This document shows positions 1-11,795 of a stretch of DNA of 64,000 nt, piece after piece. The notes below the pieces were generated by a model. That model saw only the letters and a program-made list of their open reading frames with translations, searched no databases and was not told the origin of the DNA. Both the position numbers and the translations under genes were made by a program. Each line of letters begins with the position of its first letter. Position 1 is the stretch's first letter. Source of the DNA: Lobosporangium transversale (taxonomy: Eukaryota > Mortierellomycota > Mortierellomycetes > Mortierellales > Mortierellaceae). The DNA is taken from assembly GCF_002105155.1 (NCBI RefSeq), contig NW_019029025.1, positions 62,001-126,000 of the forward strand, in the 5' to 3' direction.

Positions 1-266
1 CAGATACACGTTTCCGTCCAGATCAGTCGTTGTTTGAGCGTGGTCTGGTGGAGGAAGCAGACAAGGAGAAGTTGCGTGTGGAACAAAAACAGCGCGATCT
101 ACGCAAGACGATGGAGGCTAACGGAGAGCCATGGGTGGTACGCTGGTTTGAGAAGCGTCCTGATCCACAGACAGATGACCCTGAGGGCCAGACCTGGCAT
201 TACAAGGGCGGTTACTGGGAGACCCGTGAGACTGGCCAGTGGAACGAGCCAGTTACTCTTTGGTAG
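1..266 (+). CDS. Oxysterol-binding protein-related protein, C-terminal end (partial)
   Basis: This is the last exon of a gene that begins before the window; the reading frame is open from base 3 and ends at a TAG at 264-266. The translation opens DTRFRPDQSLFERGLVEEAD and runs through KLRVEQKQRD, PWVVRWFEKR and GGYWETRETGQW. This is the characteristic C-terminal tail of the OSBP/Osh lipid-exchange domain, where the RFRPDQ stretch and the final tryptophan-rich segment are conserved. Family members bind sterols or PI4P and move them between membranes, usually at ER contact sites. The N-terminal domains (PH, ankyrin) cannot be seen, so the subtype is unknown. About 87 residues are present. Confidence 0.88.
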   Translation, partial: DTRFRPDQSLFERGLVEEADKEKLRVEQKQRDLRKTMEANGEPWVVRWFEKRPDPQTDDPEGQTWHYKGGYWETRETGQWNEPVTLW

Positions 267-383
267 TGCAGCTGTAAACCGATTTTGTCAATTAAAAAAT
301 ACAATTAGATTTTGATTTACACTACGACTGTCTGCTGTATTTTTTTTTTTTTTTTTTGTTGCGCATTATCCTTTTCCTTCTCA

Positions 384-1381
384 ATGAACTCATTCGTGTC
401 CATGCTTAACCAGACAGTGCAACGGGTCAGGATTCCGTTCATCAGCTCAGCAAGGACAACACCATTAATATCAACATCAAGTGCATTTGCACAGGAGCAA
501 TTTTCAAAGAATGTAAAAAGGCACATTCACTTCTCCAACACAGTACAACATCCTCGAAAGGCAAAGACGGCACATGGAGGAAGCATTCGTGATCAAGCCT
601 CTTTTGGAAACTATACTCGACTAGTTCCCACATCACTAAAGTTAGGAGTCACACCACCGGACGTCAATAAACTGGTTCCGCCTCATATCCTACGACCCAG
701 CTATGCCCTTCGAGGCGAACCATCCGAGTGGGCTTCGACTATTCCAATCAATGGATCAGAAGCAATTGAAGGATGCCGCAAAGCTGGTCAGTTGGCAAAG
801 AAAATTTTACAGCTAGGAGGATCGCTTGTAAAGGTAAGAAAAGAAAAAAAAAAAAAAAAAAAAAAAAAAAGATTGCGAGGGTCCGATTTCTTGTGATCTA
901 CGGTTGAGGTATATCCTATGTTGATCAACTATTTAATTGTCTTTTCTAAATATGATCTTTCTTTGGGACTAGCCAGGGATAACGACGAACGAAATTGATC
1001 GGATCTTACATGAGGCGATCATTACCAGCAACGCATATCCATCACCACTAAACTATATGGGATTCCCAAAATCAGTCTGTACTTCAGTTTCCAACGTGAT
1101 CGCTCATGGAATCCCAGACGAGTAAGAGAGAGACATGGACTGAATTGCGAGAAATGGAGATACTACATTTTTTTTTTTGAGTTTTAGCACACCACCAACC
1201 TCGTATCTTATTAATTTATACTTTTTTTTTTTTTTTTTTTTTTTTTTCTATAGCCGCTGCCTTGAGGATGGCGATATCATCAACGTTGATATTACAGTAT
1301 GTCTCTAGGAAATCATCCCTGTACTGAATTATTATCAAAAACTAGGGTTTATCTATGTTAAGCTCCTGTCTTTAATACGTA

Positions 1382-1412
<31 letters not shown>

Positions 1413-2079
1413 CAAGGTTTACTTGAATGGGTATCATGGCGACACATCAGCCACGTTTCTTGTAGGCAACGTAGATGAGCCAGGACGAGAGCTTGTTGAG
1501 AGGACGAAGGAATCATTGGACGCAGCAATTGATATCTGTGGACCAGGTGTGCCCTTGAACAGGATCGGAAAAACAATCCAGGCTATTGCAGACAAATATA
1601 AATATAGCGTTTCGGAGCAGTTTTCAGGACATGGTATAGGTAAAGAGTTTCATTGTCTACCTCTGATTTATCACCATGGTACGTGAAGATGTGACATTAC
1701 GAGAAAAGAACGCTGTTTGTGCATGGTGCTGTTTATTTTTGCTGTGTGTTATGTGCTTGTATGTAATGTGAAGTTTGGTATTTGTGTCTACGTAGATAAT
1801 GACGAGGAGGGCTTGATGGAGAAGGGAATGATCTTTACGATCGAGCCCATGTTTTGCCAGGGTGCATCCATGGGGGTCCAATGGCCCGATAAGTGGACTG
1901 TGTCCACAGTGGATGGAGGCAGAAGTGCACAATTTGAACACACTGTAAGTTTCTTTGCTGTTTAGTAGGAAAAAAAAAAAAAAAAAAAAAAAAGTGGTGG
2001 TCTGACCTATTTGCTTATAACTTATTGTGTGCGCTAGATATTGATCACTGAAGATGGCGCCGAGAGATTGACGGGTTGA
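384..2079 (+). CDS. Methionine aminopeptidase type 1, organellar form
   Basis: Six exons give a protein of about 364 residues: 384-833, 973-1121, 1254-1296, 1417-1678, 1796-1944, 2038-2079. All introns are GT-AG and phases agree. The enzyme removes the initiator methionine from nascent proteins. The pita-bread fold is recognisable from [10 protein letters not shown] and [17 protein letters not shown] onward. The five metal ligands are all visible: the two Asp of [20 protein letters not shown], His of [10 protein letters not shown], Glu of FTIEPMF and Glu of the terminal AQFEHT. The first 100 residues are rich in Ser, Thr, Arg and Lys and poor in acid, as in a mitochondrial presequence, which suggests the MAP1D-like mitochondrial form; localisation is inference. 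ATG 384 is chosen because upstream in-frame sequence is a T-rich leader. Introns 1-3 and 5 each contain A or T runs of 20 or more bases. Confidence 0.9.
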
Positions 2080-2597
2080 TGAGGAAAGGGCCTGGTGGAG
2101 TAAAAGAAGTGGAGTCATTTTAGGAGTATGTAGACAGCCTATTTTCACGTACAGACAATTCAACTTTGGGTTGAAGGTCTAGAGTGAATAGTGACAATTG
2201 AAAGTCCTGTTTGAATTTGTTCCTGAGTTAACTTTAAACCCAATACCGAATCATAATTTGTCCCCGTGGGGAGTGGTTTTTTTTTTTTGAGAGAAAGCTT
2301 TTAATGCAATAATGATCGGATTGATTTGTGATATGTGTTATGTGAAATTAATTGTTTCCCTGGACATTCAATTTCGAACATGGTATGCTCACTCTTTCTT
2401 TCCTTCTTTCCTCCTTTTCTTTTCTTTCTTTCTTGCAACTATCATCTCCACTTGCTACTCACATACTAATACATACATACTCTCCTATGACTTGACTTTT
2501 TTTTTTTTTCTTTTCCTTTTCTCGGCATTCATCACCCATTTCATTCTGCTCCATTCCTTGTTTTCAATTTCACTTACAACCCTTATTCTTTTAAACA
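2080..2597. other. Intergenic spacer
   Basis: About 520 bases between two genes on the same strand. It holds a short T run near 2279 and a pyrimidine-rich stretch from about 2395 to 2590 just before the trehalose gene start, as often seen in fungal promoters. No other gene seen. Confidence 0.5.
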
Positions 2598-5500
2598 ATG
2601 GTCTCTGAAAGCAACAATGGTATGCTCAATACCAGTAGATTACTTGTCGTCACATTTCTTCTCCCAAATACAATCTCTTTTCAAGTTCCACGCGAAAAGG
2701 ACAGCCGCTTCAAAGGATTTATCTCCTCTATACAGTCCCGAGATGGCTCCAGATACCCCTCTACCACCCGAGTCACTTCTGCGCCCGTCTCTGTTCCTCC
2801 TCCAACCTCAACCGCACTCTACTCCCCTGCTCTCGAGGCCCTGCATGGGTCAGCACCCATGCCTCCACCTTCTTCTAAACGAAACAGTGGCGGAACAAGT
2901 ATTGGCGTTGGCATTAGTAGTAGTGGTAGCGGGACTGCTGTAATAGGAGGTCTGGGGATACCTCGACTCGCTGAACACATTGTTGCGTCCAATAGTCTAG
3001 CAACTTCAACGGAGCTCTTTCGTGATGGCACTGCAACTGATAAGACGGATCGGCCCAAGGACCAAGATCGCTCTGTCCATGTAGTACAACAACAGAGGAG
3101 TGCGACGTTCTCACCCCTGTCTATCCTGCCACAGCTTCCAGAGCGTCAAGAAGACCTTTTCCCAGCAGCTACCCCACGTCCCGCATTGAATCAACCCCGT
3201 AGCAGGAGCAGGAGCACACGAATGGATGACATTCATGATAGCAGACATCATCATCATCATGATGGACATCCATCTTCTCTCGATACCCAGTTAGACCCTT
3301 CGTCGTCATTGTCGCAATCATCGCCATCATCATCGCCATCTGAAACATCTGTAACGTTTTCAAAGCCTTCGAGACAGACCCCTTCTCATTTACAACGCAG
3401 TCATTTCCTGGACTCGGCCAAGGTCTTTGCAGATGCGAAATGGACAGTAGAACCGGCATACAGCGGTAACATTGGATTGCATAACGCTGTCAACTCAATT
3501 CAGGACCAACTTTCTAAGCGGATCTGGATCGGTACGTTGGGAATGGCTACCGATTCATTGACAGACCGTACACGGGGCGATATCCGTACCGAGTTGGCAT
3601 TAAATCACAATTCTATCCCAGTATTTGTGCATGATCAGGACTTTGAAGGGCATTATCACCATTTTTGTAAACAGGTTCGTAGAGTTTTTTTTTTTTTTTT
3701 TTTTTTTTGACACGATTTCAGTGAATGGCAGTCCCTTTTACTATTTTTTTTATCAGCTCCTTTTTGCCACTTCAGCTGTGATTTGGTCTCGAAAGGAGCT
3801 TCCCGCTCTGACCCCTGTTGGTCTAGTGAGAAAGTAGACCTTGAGGCTTTTTTTTTGTTTCGCTTCACAATTCATTGAGCGACAGCAGTCTGCGTCATTC
3901 CATGCAAAGCCGGCGCTTTTTTTTTTTTTTTTTTTTTTTTTTCCTCCTTTCCATTACCCATCAAAATAACACACACAGTCGAGAATAGGGGTTTTCTCTT
4001 TCTCCTTCTCGTTTAGAGCATTTACTTGGGAAGGGGAGGATTGCCTGAATGTTCCTGAAAATTCAAGTGCTCTACAAAACAAATACTCTTGTATGCATCA
4101 ATCAAGAACTTCACATCGCTAGATGACCTGACATTGACTGATCATTCGTTCTTGCTGTGACCTATTAGGTTCTCTGGCCTATTTTCCATTACGTGCTGCC
4201 TGACAACCTGAGGAGTAAAGGATATGAAGATGGATACTGGAAGCACTATGTGGCTGTCAACAGGGCATTTGCAGACACAATTATTGAGAACTACAACCAA
4301 GGTGACACAAGTAGGTGGCCATTGCACTCGTGCAGATTCATTTCTTCTGTTGAAAGTTTTGTCACTGTTTTTTTATTGTTCCATACCCAATATTAATGCA
4401 TCTCTTTTTTTGTCTTATGAAGTTTGGGTTAATGATTACCACTTGATGCTGGTCCCAAATATGATTCGCGAACGGCTACCGGACGCGTCTATTGGATTCT
4501 TTTTGCATATCCCGTTCCCAAGCTCGGAAATATTTAGATGCCTGCATGGTAAGGCTATTCATTTATATTCGGATACGAAGTACTGTCCATGCTATGTGTA
4601 TTCAACCGTACTGACAATATTCCTGAAATACATTCGCATATTCTAGCTAGAAAAGAGGTGTTAGAAGGTCTGTTGGGTGCAGATTTAGTCGGGTTTCAAA
4701 CATACTCTTTTGCGCGCCATTTTCTACAAACATGCTCGCGTCTTTTATCAGTGGAGACAAATCCGAAGGGTATTCAGTTGGAGAACACGACCGTCAATGT
4801 TGGTATCTTCCCAATTGGTAAGAAAACTTTTTTTTTTTTTTTAACAATCGAAACTATTGATATCCTCAGGTTCAGTTTGGCCATCGTGTGTTATTAGATT
4901 ATAGCTAAATTATTATTTGCATTTATCAGGCATCGACACAAAGACTTTGAACATAAAGCGCCAAGATCCCGAAGTCGCTTCGTGGGTCGAAAGGCTTAAG
5001 GAAAAGTATGCAGGGATGAAGCTGATTGTTGCCCGTGACAAACTAGACTATATTAAGGGGGTCAGGCAAAAGATGTTGGCGTTCGAGCGATTCTTAAATC
5101 TTTATCCGGAATATCAGGGCAAGGTAATTTGACTATGCTTCGCAAGTGCTTCTTGCGAGATGGAAAAGTAAAGAATAGACACACCATGATAAAAAAACTG
5201 AGAGCTAATTTTAACGCACTTATGCTACGCCACTATATTAACAAAAAAAAAAAAAAAAAAAAAAAAAAGATCGTGTTGATCCAAGTTGCATTATCGACGT
5301 CTGAACAGAATGAGGTCCAAGGACAAGTTTCTGATGTGGTCACACGGATCAACTCCAAGTTTAGCGACCTCTCCTATCAACCTATTGTATTTTTAAGGCA
5401 GGACATTACCTTTAGCCAGTATCTCGCCCTTTTGACAGTCGCAGATTTGTGTCTAATTACACCACTGCGTGATGGCATGAATTTAACCTCACATGAATAT

Positions 5501-7440
5501 GTTGTCTGTCAAGAGGAACGAAAGAACCCATTAGTGCTCAGTGAGGTATATGCTTCTTAATAAGTCGATAATATGTGGGTATGATGTATTTGACATAGGA
5601 AGCGAAAAAATTAATGGTATCGTTTAAAGCTGACATCTTTGGTATACCTCATCTTCATGTTAGTTTGCTGGGACATATGGAAGCTTAGGAGCATGTCTGC
5701 GCGTGAACCCATGGAACTACACTGAGGTTGCCATAGCGATCCATGATGCCCTTGAGATGCAGGAAGAAGAGAAAATTATTCGATGGAATGAACTTCGTAA
5801 ACATGTCTGCACCAACACAGCTCAATTCTGGGCACAGGGATTTGTTTCAGAGTTGATCAAAGTTCACAGCGATGTCCAGCAGAAATATTCGATCCATATA
5901 CCGCTTCTAGATATGGCGATTATATTGCCTCAGTACCGTGCTGCAAAGCGTAGACTGCAAGTGTTATACTGAAGGCGTGCTTTCGTTTTGTTGCCAGAAA
6001 TGTCATGTTTACAAAGAACTTGAGGTATAAGTCATGATTTTATATTTACCAATTGCCCTTTTTTTTTTTTTTCCTCCTCGCTTTAATAGGCTATTGTTGG
6101 ATTATGATGGAACTCTGCTTCCATATGAACGATCTTCAACAGCTCGCTCAAAAGGAAAGGTGACTTCTAATGAAGAAATGATCAAGGTGGTAACAAAACT
6201 GGCACAGGATCCCAAAAACACGGTATACGTCATGAGCGGGAGAACCAAGAATAGTCTCGAGCAGATATTTGAGTCCATTCCAAACATTGGTCTATGGTAT
6301 GTTCTCTTTTTCCATCTTGACTCCTATGGACGACCGTTGTTAAGGCTGTCTAATCTTCCATCCATTTTTTTCCTTGTGTGTATAAAAAACTACCTCTAGT
6401 GCTGAAGGCGGTTGTTTCTTGAAGCACGCCGGAAAGTCAACTTGGGAGGACCAGGTTCAGCAAGGAAACGATGTGCAATGGCGTGGGAAAGTTATGGAGG
6501 TATGAACTAGCATTTCCATTTCGATTATTATGCCTGTGATATGAATACATGCTTACTTTTTTACTGGGAGAACGTTGTAGATGTTTGAATACTACAAAGA
6601 AAGGACTCCTGGATCAGAAATTGAGGAAAAGAGCGTCCCCATTGTATGGGTAAGTTAGATATGATAATATGAATGCATGGGGACTAAAGTTTCTAGAGCT
6701 CAAACAGCATTATTGATGACCCTTATTGTTAAACGCAGCATTATCGCCAAGCAGATAACCCAAGCTATGGACTCTGGCAAGCGCGTGAGTGTCAGAATCA
6801 TATTGAGGAGGCAATTGGGTCTATTTACCCTGTCCATGCAATTGTCGGCCGTAAGTGTCTTGAAGTCATGCCTCGAAATGTAAGCAAGGCCAGTGCTACT
6901 AGGGCCATTGTCGAAAGTCTTGGCCTCGCGCCAACATCACCGTCGGCCTCATCTTCACCAACATCAACGCCACCTTCCTCTCTCGCACCTAAGGAAACAT
7001 CACCTTCGCTTTCATTATCAGAGTTAACAATATCGGCCTTGTCTATTAAGGCCGATGCAACTACAACTAACCGTCCGATTGATTTTATCCTCTGTATGGG
7101 TGATGATCGATCAGATGAAGATATGTTTCAGTTTGTGAATGGATTGAGGCTTGAGGGTGAAGATTGTAATGAGTGGCAACAACAAGAACAACAGAAGAAC
7201 CATCTCCACCAACAAAATCGCCATAGGATAGTGACCTGTACTGTAGGATCAAAGAGCTCTGAGGCACGTTGGTTTGTGCCAGGTGTCACTTCAGTCTTGC
7301 AGGGCCTTTCTCTCATGGCGACCTCTGTCTCTAGCGAGGAAGTTGTGCACGATGGACTCCAAACTGTACCGGTTTCACAAATAGCCCTACATACTGCTAC
7401 TATCCTGCCTGAGGTTACACCGATGGCAATAGTTGATTAA
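2598..7440 (+). CDS. Trehalose-6-phosphate synthase/phosphatase (GT20 plus HAD phosphatase)
   Basis: Eleven exons: 2598-3674, 4169-4310, 4423-4548, 4647-4817, 4930-5123, 5270-5545, 5664-5962, 6090-6296, 6400-6499, 6581-6649, 6739-7440, about 1120 residues. The protein makes trehalose-6-phosphate from UDP-glucose and glucose-6-phosphate and/or dephosphorylates it. The GT20 domain starts with [11 protein letters not shown], is interrupted by a low-complexity Pro/Ser/Thr/His insert (roughly residues 40-265), and continues with [34 protein letters not shown] and [11 protein letters not shown]. The C-terminal HAD phosphatase has [17 protein letters not shown] and [12 protein letters not shown], so the catalytic aspartates are present. 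The combination matches Tps2/Tps3-type proteins; whether the synthase half is active is not shown. The junction between exons 7 and 8 is the least certain splice. A second low-complexity Ser/Pro stretch sits inside the phosphatase half near 6930-7060. Confidence 0.9.
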
Positions 7441-7662
7441 ATGATTAAACAATGGGAGGGGGAGTCAAACTGTGTTTCATGAAATGTAAGAGTGGCGAAG
7501 TGAACGACACAAACATAAACTTTACAGAACGCATGTACACATAAACACAATTGATATTTGGATGTTATAGATGTTATTTATTTTATTATGCAAACCGTCT
7601 CTATGAAAAAAAAAAAAAAAACCTAACAGCAAAACTGGTATTATTCTTTGTTGATTTAAATT

Positions 7663-9854
7663 TTAAAGAATCATTGCCAAGGCAACGACGGCGGCAAATG
7701 CAGCCTGGCCAAGCATGTACTTGGAGCTGGCAAAGAATCCACTGGCAGCACTGTTGCCGTTGCCGCTGCCACCATCCTGACCCTCGCCAATGACATCATC
7801 TTCTTCATCCTCAGGGCTGCCCTGGGTACCCTTCTTGGGAGGTGGGGGCACACGATCAACAAGACCTGGAGGGATTGCAAAGTTGAGTTGAGCGGCCACA
7901 AGGTTAGAGACGGACTCGACCCATCCCAAAACACCAGCCTGCATGTTCTTGGTCTTGGTGTACAAGTTGGTGTTGAAGTCTTCGATGGTGAGGTTGCGGT
8001 CCAAACCGGGGCTCTTGCGGACCAAGGAAAGATCCCACTGAGCATCGAGCTGAAGCATCTTGTGGTAGGCCTCTGCACGAAGCTTGATGGCCTCGGGCTT
8101 GAAAGCAGTGCTGACAATCTCCTTCAAGGTCTGCTCAAAAAGAGCATTGATTGGCTTGCTGCCCAAGATCAACTTCTGAACAAGGGGACGAGGACCGTTC
8201 TTGGTGAAATCAACATAGGTCTGGTAGGCGGGGACGGTCGAGTAAGGATAACCACTGCCGAAGGTGTTGTCCATGTCTGTGGGGATGATTTGCCACTTGC
8301 CACCGTTAGCAGCCAAAGTTGGGTTCCTGTACATGAAGTAGTTGGAGGCAGCATACCAGTACATATCAAATCCGCCCATCAAGTACTCAAGAGCCATGGT
8401 GCGCAAGACATTGTCCAAATCCAAACGAGTGTTGTTCCAGAAACCAACGGGATCAGGGTTGGTATTGGGGTCAAAGCCTTCGAGATCCTTCATGAATGCA
8501 ATCAAATCCTGCAGAGGATTGGCTTCGGGGCTCGTGCCCAAATTGCGGGACTTGTACGCATCAGGGTCATAGTCAGCACTGTTGGGACCCTTGTAAACTA
8601 AATCAGCCTTGTTGATCCAGGCATTCATCTGAACCATATCACCACGCCGCACATTGGGATCACCTCCGTGAATCGTCTGCTTGGCAAAAGACTTCTTGAT
8701 ATCATCTACCATCAAATAGAGACCATAAGGCTCGTTGTTGACAAACAAGCGAACCCAGGCACCCTAACAAAAAAAAAAAAAAAAAAAAAAGCAAAAAGCA
8801 AAAAACCAAAGCACATAAGTTTATGCTTTTTTTTTTTTTTTTTTTTTTTTTGCATATATATTCATAATCAACACAAAAAAAAATCTCTTATTACCTGTTG
8901 AGTAGGAACACCAACGGAGTTAAGCATGTCAATATACAACTTCTCGCGAATCATGGTAGGATCCTGGAACATGGAGCGCAACTTGATGTTGGGGCGAGAG
9001 AAGAACTCTTGACCAAATGAGGTATCGAATTCAAATGCGTACGACTGCTTCTTGAACTCCTTGGAGGATTTGCCCGAGGTCTTGAAAGTGATATTGGTCT
9101 GAGAATGAATGGTCTTGGAGTTGATGAAGCGGAAGTCAACCTTGTACTCCTTGTCGTTCTTGGGGTTTGCATTCATCTCATCGATCAAGGCTTTTGGTCC
9201 TGTAACATGGATAGTGGCAATTTGCTTCTGCTTGAAGGCCTTGGTCTTGGAAGGGTAGGTGGCCAAGTAAGTATAGGGCAACTTTGGCAATTCCCAGACA
9301 GTGGTCTGACGTTCAAAGAACTCGTTCAAGGTCGAGGTTTCGGACTGGTTGGCCAGCTGGCGTACGAAGGGCTCGGTTTTGACGACTCCACCCTGAGGGT
9401 CGAGCTCGACGTATGAGTACTGGACTGTACCAGTCGTGCCAGGGACTGTACCTTTAAAGACAGGGAAAGTGGTCTCGTTGGCAATAAGCTTGTGGACCGT
9501 GCCACCGATAGAGACACCAAAGCTGCCAGTAGGGGAGGAAGGATAACCTACGACATTAAACGTGACTAAAAGACAAAAAAAAGAAGCAACCGTTAATTTT
9601 TGAATTGTTGATTTTATCAAGTGGTGTTGTTCTGGGAAAGCAGCACAGCAGCGGGAGAAAAAAATGAATTGGGATCTTAGGAATAAGTATGAGTGGAAAA
9701 TGAGGAAGAGGGGGAACATCTCATTAACGAATTATGTTCTGTGCGTTGCGCGTTGTGTATTGTGCTCTGTAAGTGCATAGAGAAGGGGGAGTAAAATCTT
9801 ACTGTCAGCAAAAGCAACCGAGGCAAGGGCTGCTAGGCCAACCAAGTACTTCAT
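7663..9854 (-). CDS. CotH kinase family protein, secreted and probably GPI-anchored
   Basis: Three exons read on the minus strand: 9854-9803, 9565-8895, 8763-7663, giving about 607 residues. The N-terminus MKYLVGLAALASVAFA is a classic signal peptide. The central part contains FKTSGKSSKEFKKQSYAFEF, IREKLYIDML, VRLFVNNEPYGLYLMVDDI and a PTDMDNTFG segment, the layout of the CotH spore-coat kinase fold, with DMDNTF as the likely metal-binding motif. The end is a Gly/Ser/Asn-rich linker followed by a hydrophobic tail (LGQAAFAAVVALAMIL), as expected for GPI attachment. CotH proteins are abundant in Mucoromycota and some act as cell-surface ligands. Intron 2 contains an A run and a T run of about 25 bases each, which could form a hairpin. 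The function here is inferred from family only. Confidence 0.88.
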
Positions 9855-9939
9855 ATTGATTGGCGGGATGGGGGAGAAAAAGGTGAAGAGAACAATTGAA
9901 GGTGGAGAGCTGTTGATGGGTTATTGTAGTAGTGATGGG

Positions 9940-9947
9940 TATATAAG
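9940..9947 (-). promoter_or_regulatory. Putative TATA box of the CotH-family gene
   Basis: CTTATATA on the minus strand, about 86 bases before the ATG at 9854. Position and sequence suit a fungal TATA element; no direct evidence of use. Confidence 0.4.
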
Positions 9948-11795
9948 AAGGAATGGGTCGTTAAATGTGGAGGGAGGAGTGAGTGTGTGGATGAAGGTTT
10001 TATTTAAAAGAAGAAAAATACGACCTTCCTATGCAAAAAGAAATGTGAAGAAAAGAGGAAAAGGAAAAAAGAAGAGATGGAAAGGAAAAGGGGATGCGCT
10101 TTTGTAGGAAGATGGGGAGCAGGGAATGGGGAACAGGGACGACAATGGACTAGAAAGTGCTCAGGGGCGATGAATGCGGTGATGCTGACGAAAGTAAAGT
10201 TGGGACTCACAGAATTCAGATGAAAATCAGGGAACATTCGGTGTCAGGCATGCATAAAAATAAAAGAAAGTGAGTCGCTTTGTTGATGGATGGAAAGACC
10301 AGAGAGGCGTTGTTTCTAGACTGATCATTGATTTAAATATAATAATTTATTTTTATCACTATGAAAAACAACATAGTCTAACGGGCCCATCCAAAACTCT
10401 TTTTTTCCATTGCCCATGTTGATCAATTTCGACTAAATGATGATTGTTGTACGCCAAAACATTAAGTCCAATTAAGAGACAGTGAGAGCAGCACTCACGC
10501 GAGTCCTCTATCTTCAGGTGTAGAGTATTATGAATGGACCAAGAGGGATGTGAAAGTGTGTGCGCACTCTTTGTCTCTTTGCCACATATTTGTCTTTGTG
10601 CTCATGTGTGTGTGCAAGCCTCGGTAAATTACAAAAAAATGAGAGCACAAATGTAATCGTTGGACGGTAGAAAACGTTGTTCCTGTCCCGACAATCCAAT
10701 CCAACAGAAAATTTTTTTTTGATTTAATTAAACCTGATGAAGGTCACACACAAAATAATAACCTCCTCTCCCTTCTCCTTTTCCCCTTTTTGCAACAGCC
10801 TACCCTGGTAGACCAATACCGGACATTTTCTTTCATTTCTTTAACTTGTTTTGACCTATACGAAAGGAGGGGTGTTTTCTTTCTTTCTTTGCAAATATGT
10901 ATATATATATAAATATATTTATACTGGTGGTATTTCAGAAGACACTGGTGGTTCCTTTGTTGACACTTTGGATGTTTCATTAGTTTATTCCGGTGAAAAA
11001 AGCGTTCTCCTTATCCTGTTTCTCTTGTGATCAGAGCATCATGGATCCCTGCTTTGCATTAGTCCATCCCCTGTAATGTCTTTGAATGACTATTGCGTCA
11101 TTCATTCTCAATCATGACATTCCTCCATCATGAATACGCGACAAAAAAAAAAAAAAAAACGCTTCTAGAGACGCGAATTAACCAGCACAGTCAGGTATAT
11201 ACTAAAGACAGGTAGAAAAGAATAGAAAAAAGAGGGCTGTGTCCGTTCGCGGGAACAAATTATAATTGCTCTCTGGTCGATCACTGACGGTTAGACACCA
11301 AATTGAAAGTTTCTTCTTCATTCCTTGGACGAAATATAACCAGTGGGAAATTAGGTTACAAGTCGTGATTGAATTACAACAGAATAAGAGCTCAAGTGCA
11401 ATAGATATACCAGGCAGGCAGAGAAGCGATGTGTACACAAGATACATATAAAAAGCAATGTGTGCAGAAATGTGCAGGAGATTTACAGTCATCAGTCCGG
11501 CCTTGTCTTGGTTGCCGAGGCCTCGACTCTGCTCTTTGTTTCTTTCAGCCTCGTCTATGTGTGCTGCTCTATGTTTTCTATGCTCTTTTGGTCTATCGCC
11601 GCCTTTTCTGCTTGGCGCTTCCGAATCATTTAGTCTTTATTTAGTGTGCCTTTTTAGATTCACAGATGCTCACATCCAAGATTTCCATAAACTTTTTTCA
11701 AGACAAAAGTACATATGCGCCACATTGTGAACATACACCATGATACTGTATTATATTACACTAGAGGGGACTTTTTTTTTTTTTAAGAGCAGGGC
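9948..11795. other. Intergenic region without recognisable gene
   Basis: About 1.85 kb between two minus-strand genes. It contains purine-rich sequence (10000-10130), an AT-rich stretch near 10895-10920 and an A run at 11143-11159. Short open frames here show no recognisable domain. Confidence 0.5.

Noticed and set aside
5998..6024. Possible 27-base mini-exon in the trehalose enzyme gene
   Set aside because: It would need a 35-base upstream intron, shorter than any other here; kept only as an uncertainty.
7888..8601. Plus-strand frame of 237 codons
   Set aside because: Lies entirely opposite the CotH exon and has no recognisable domain.
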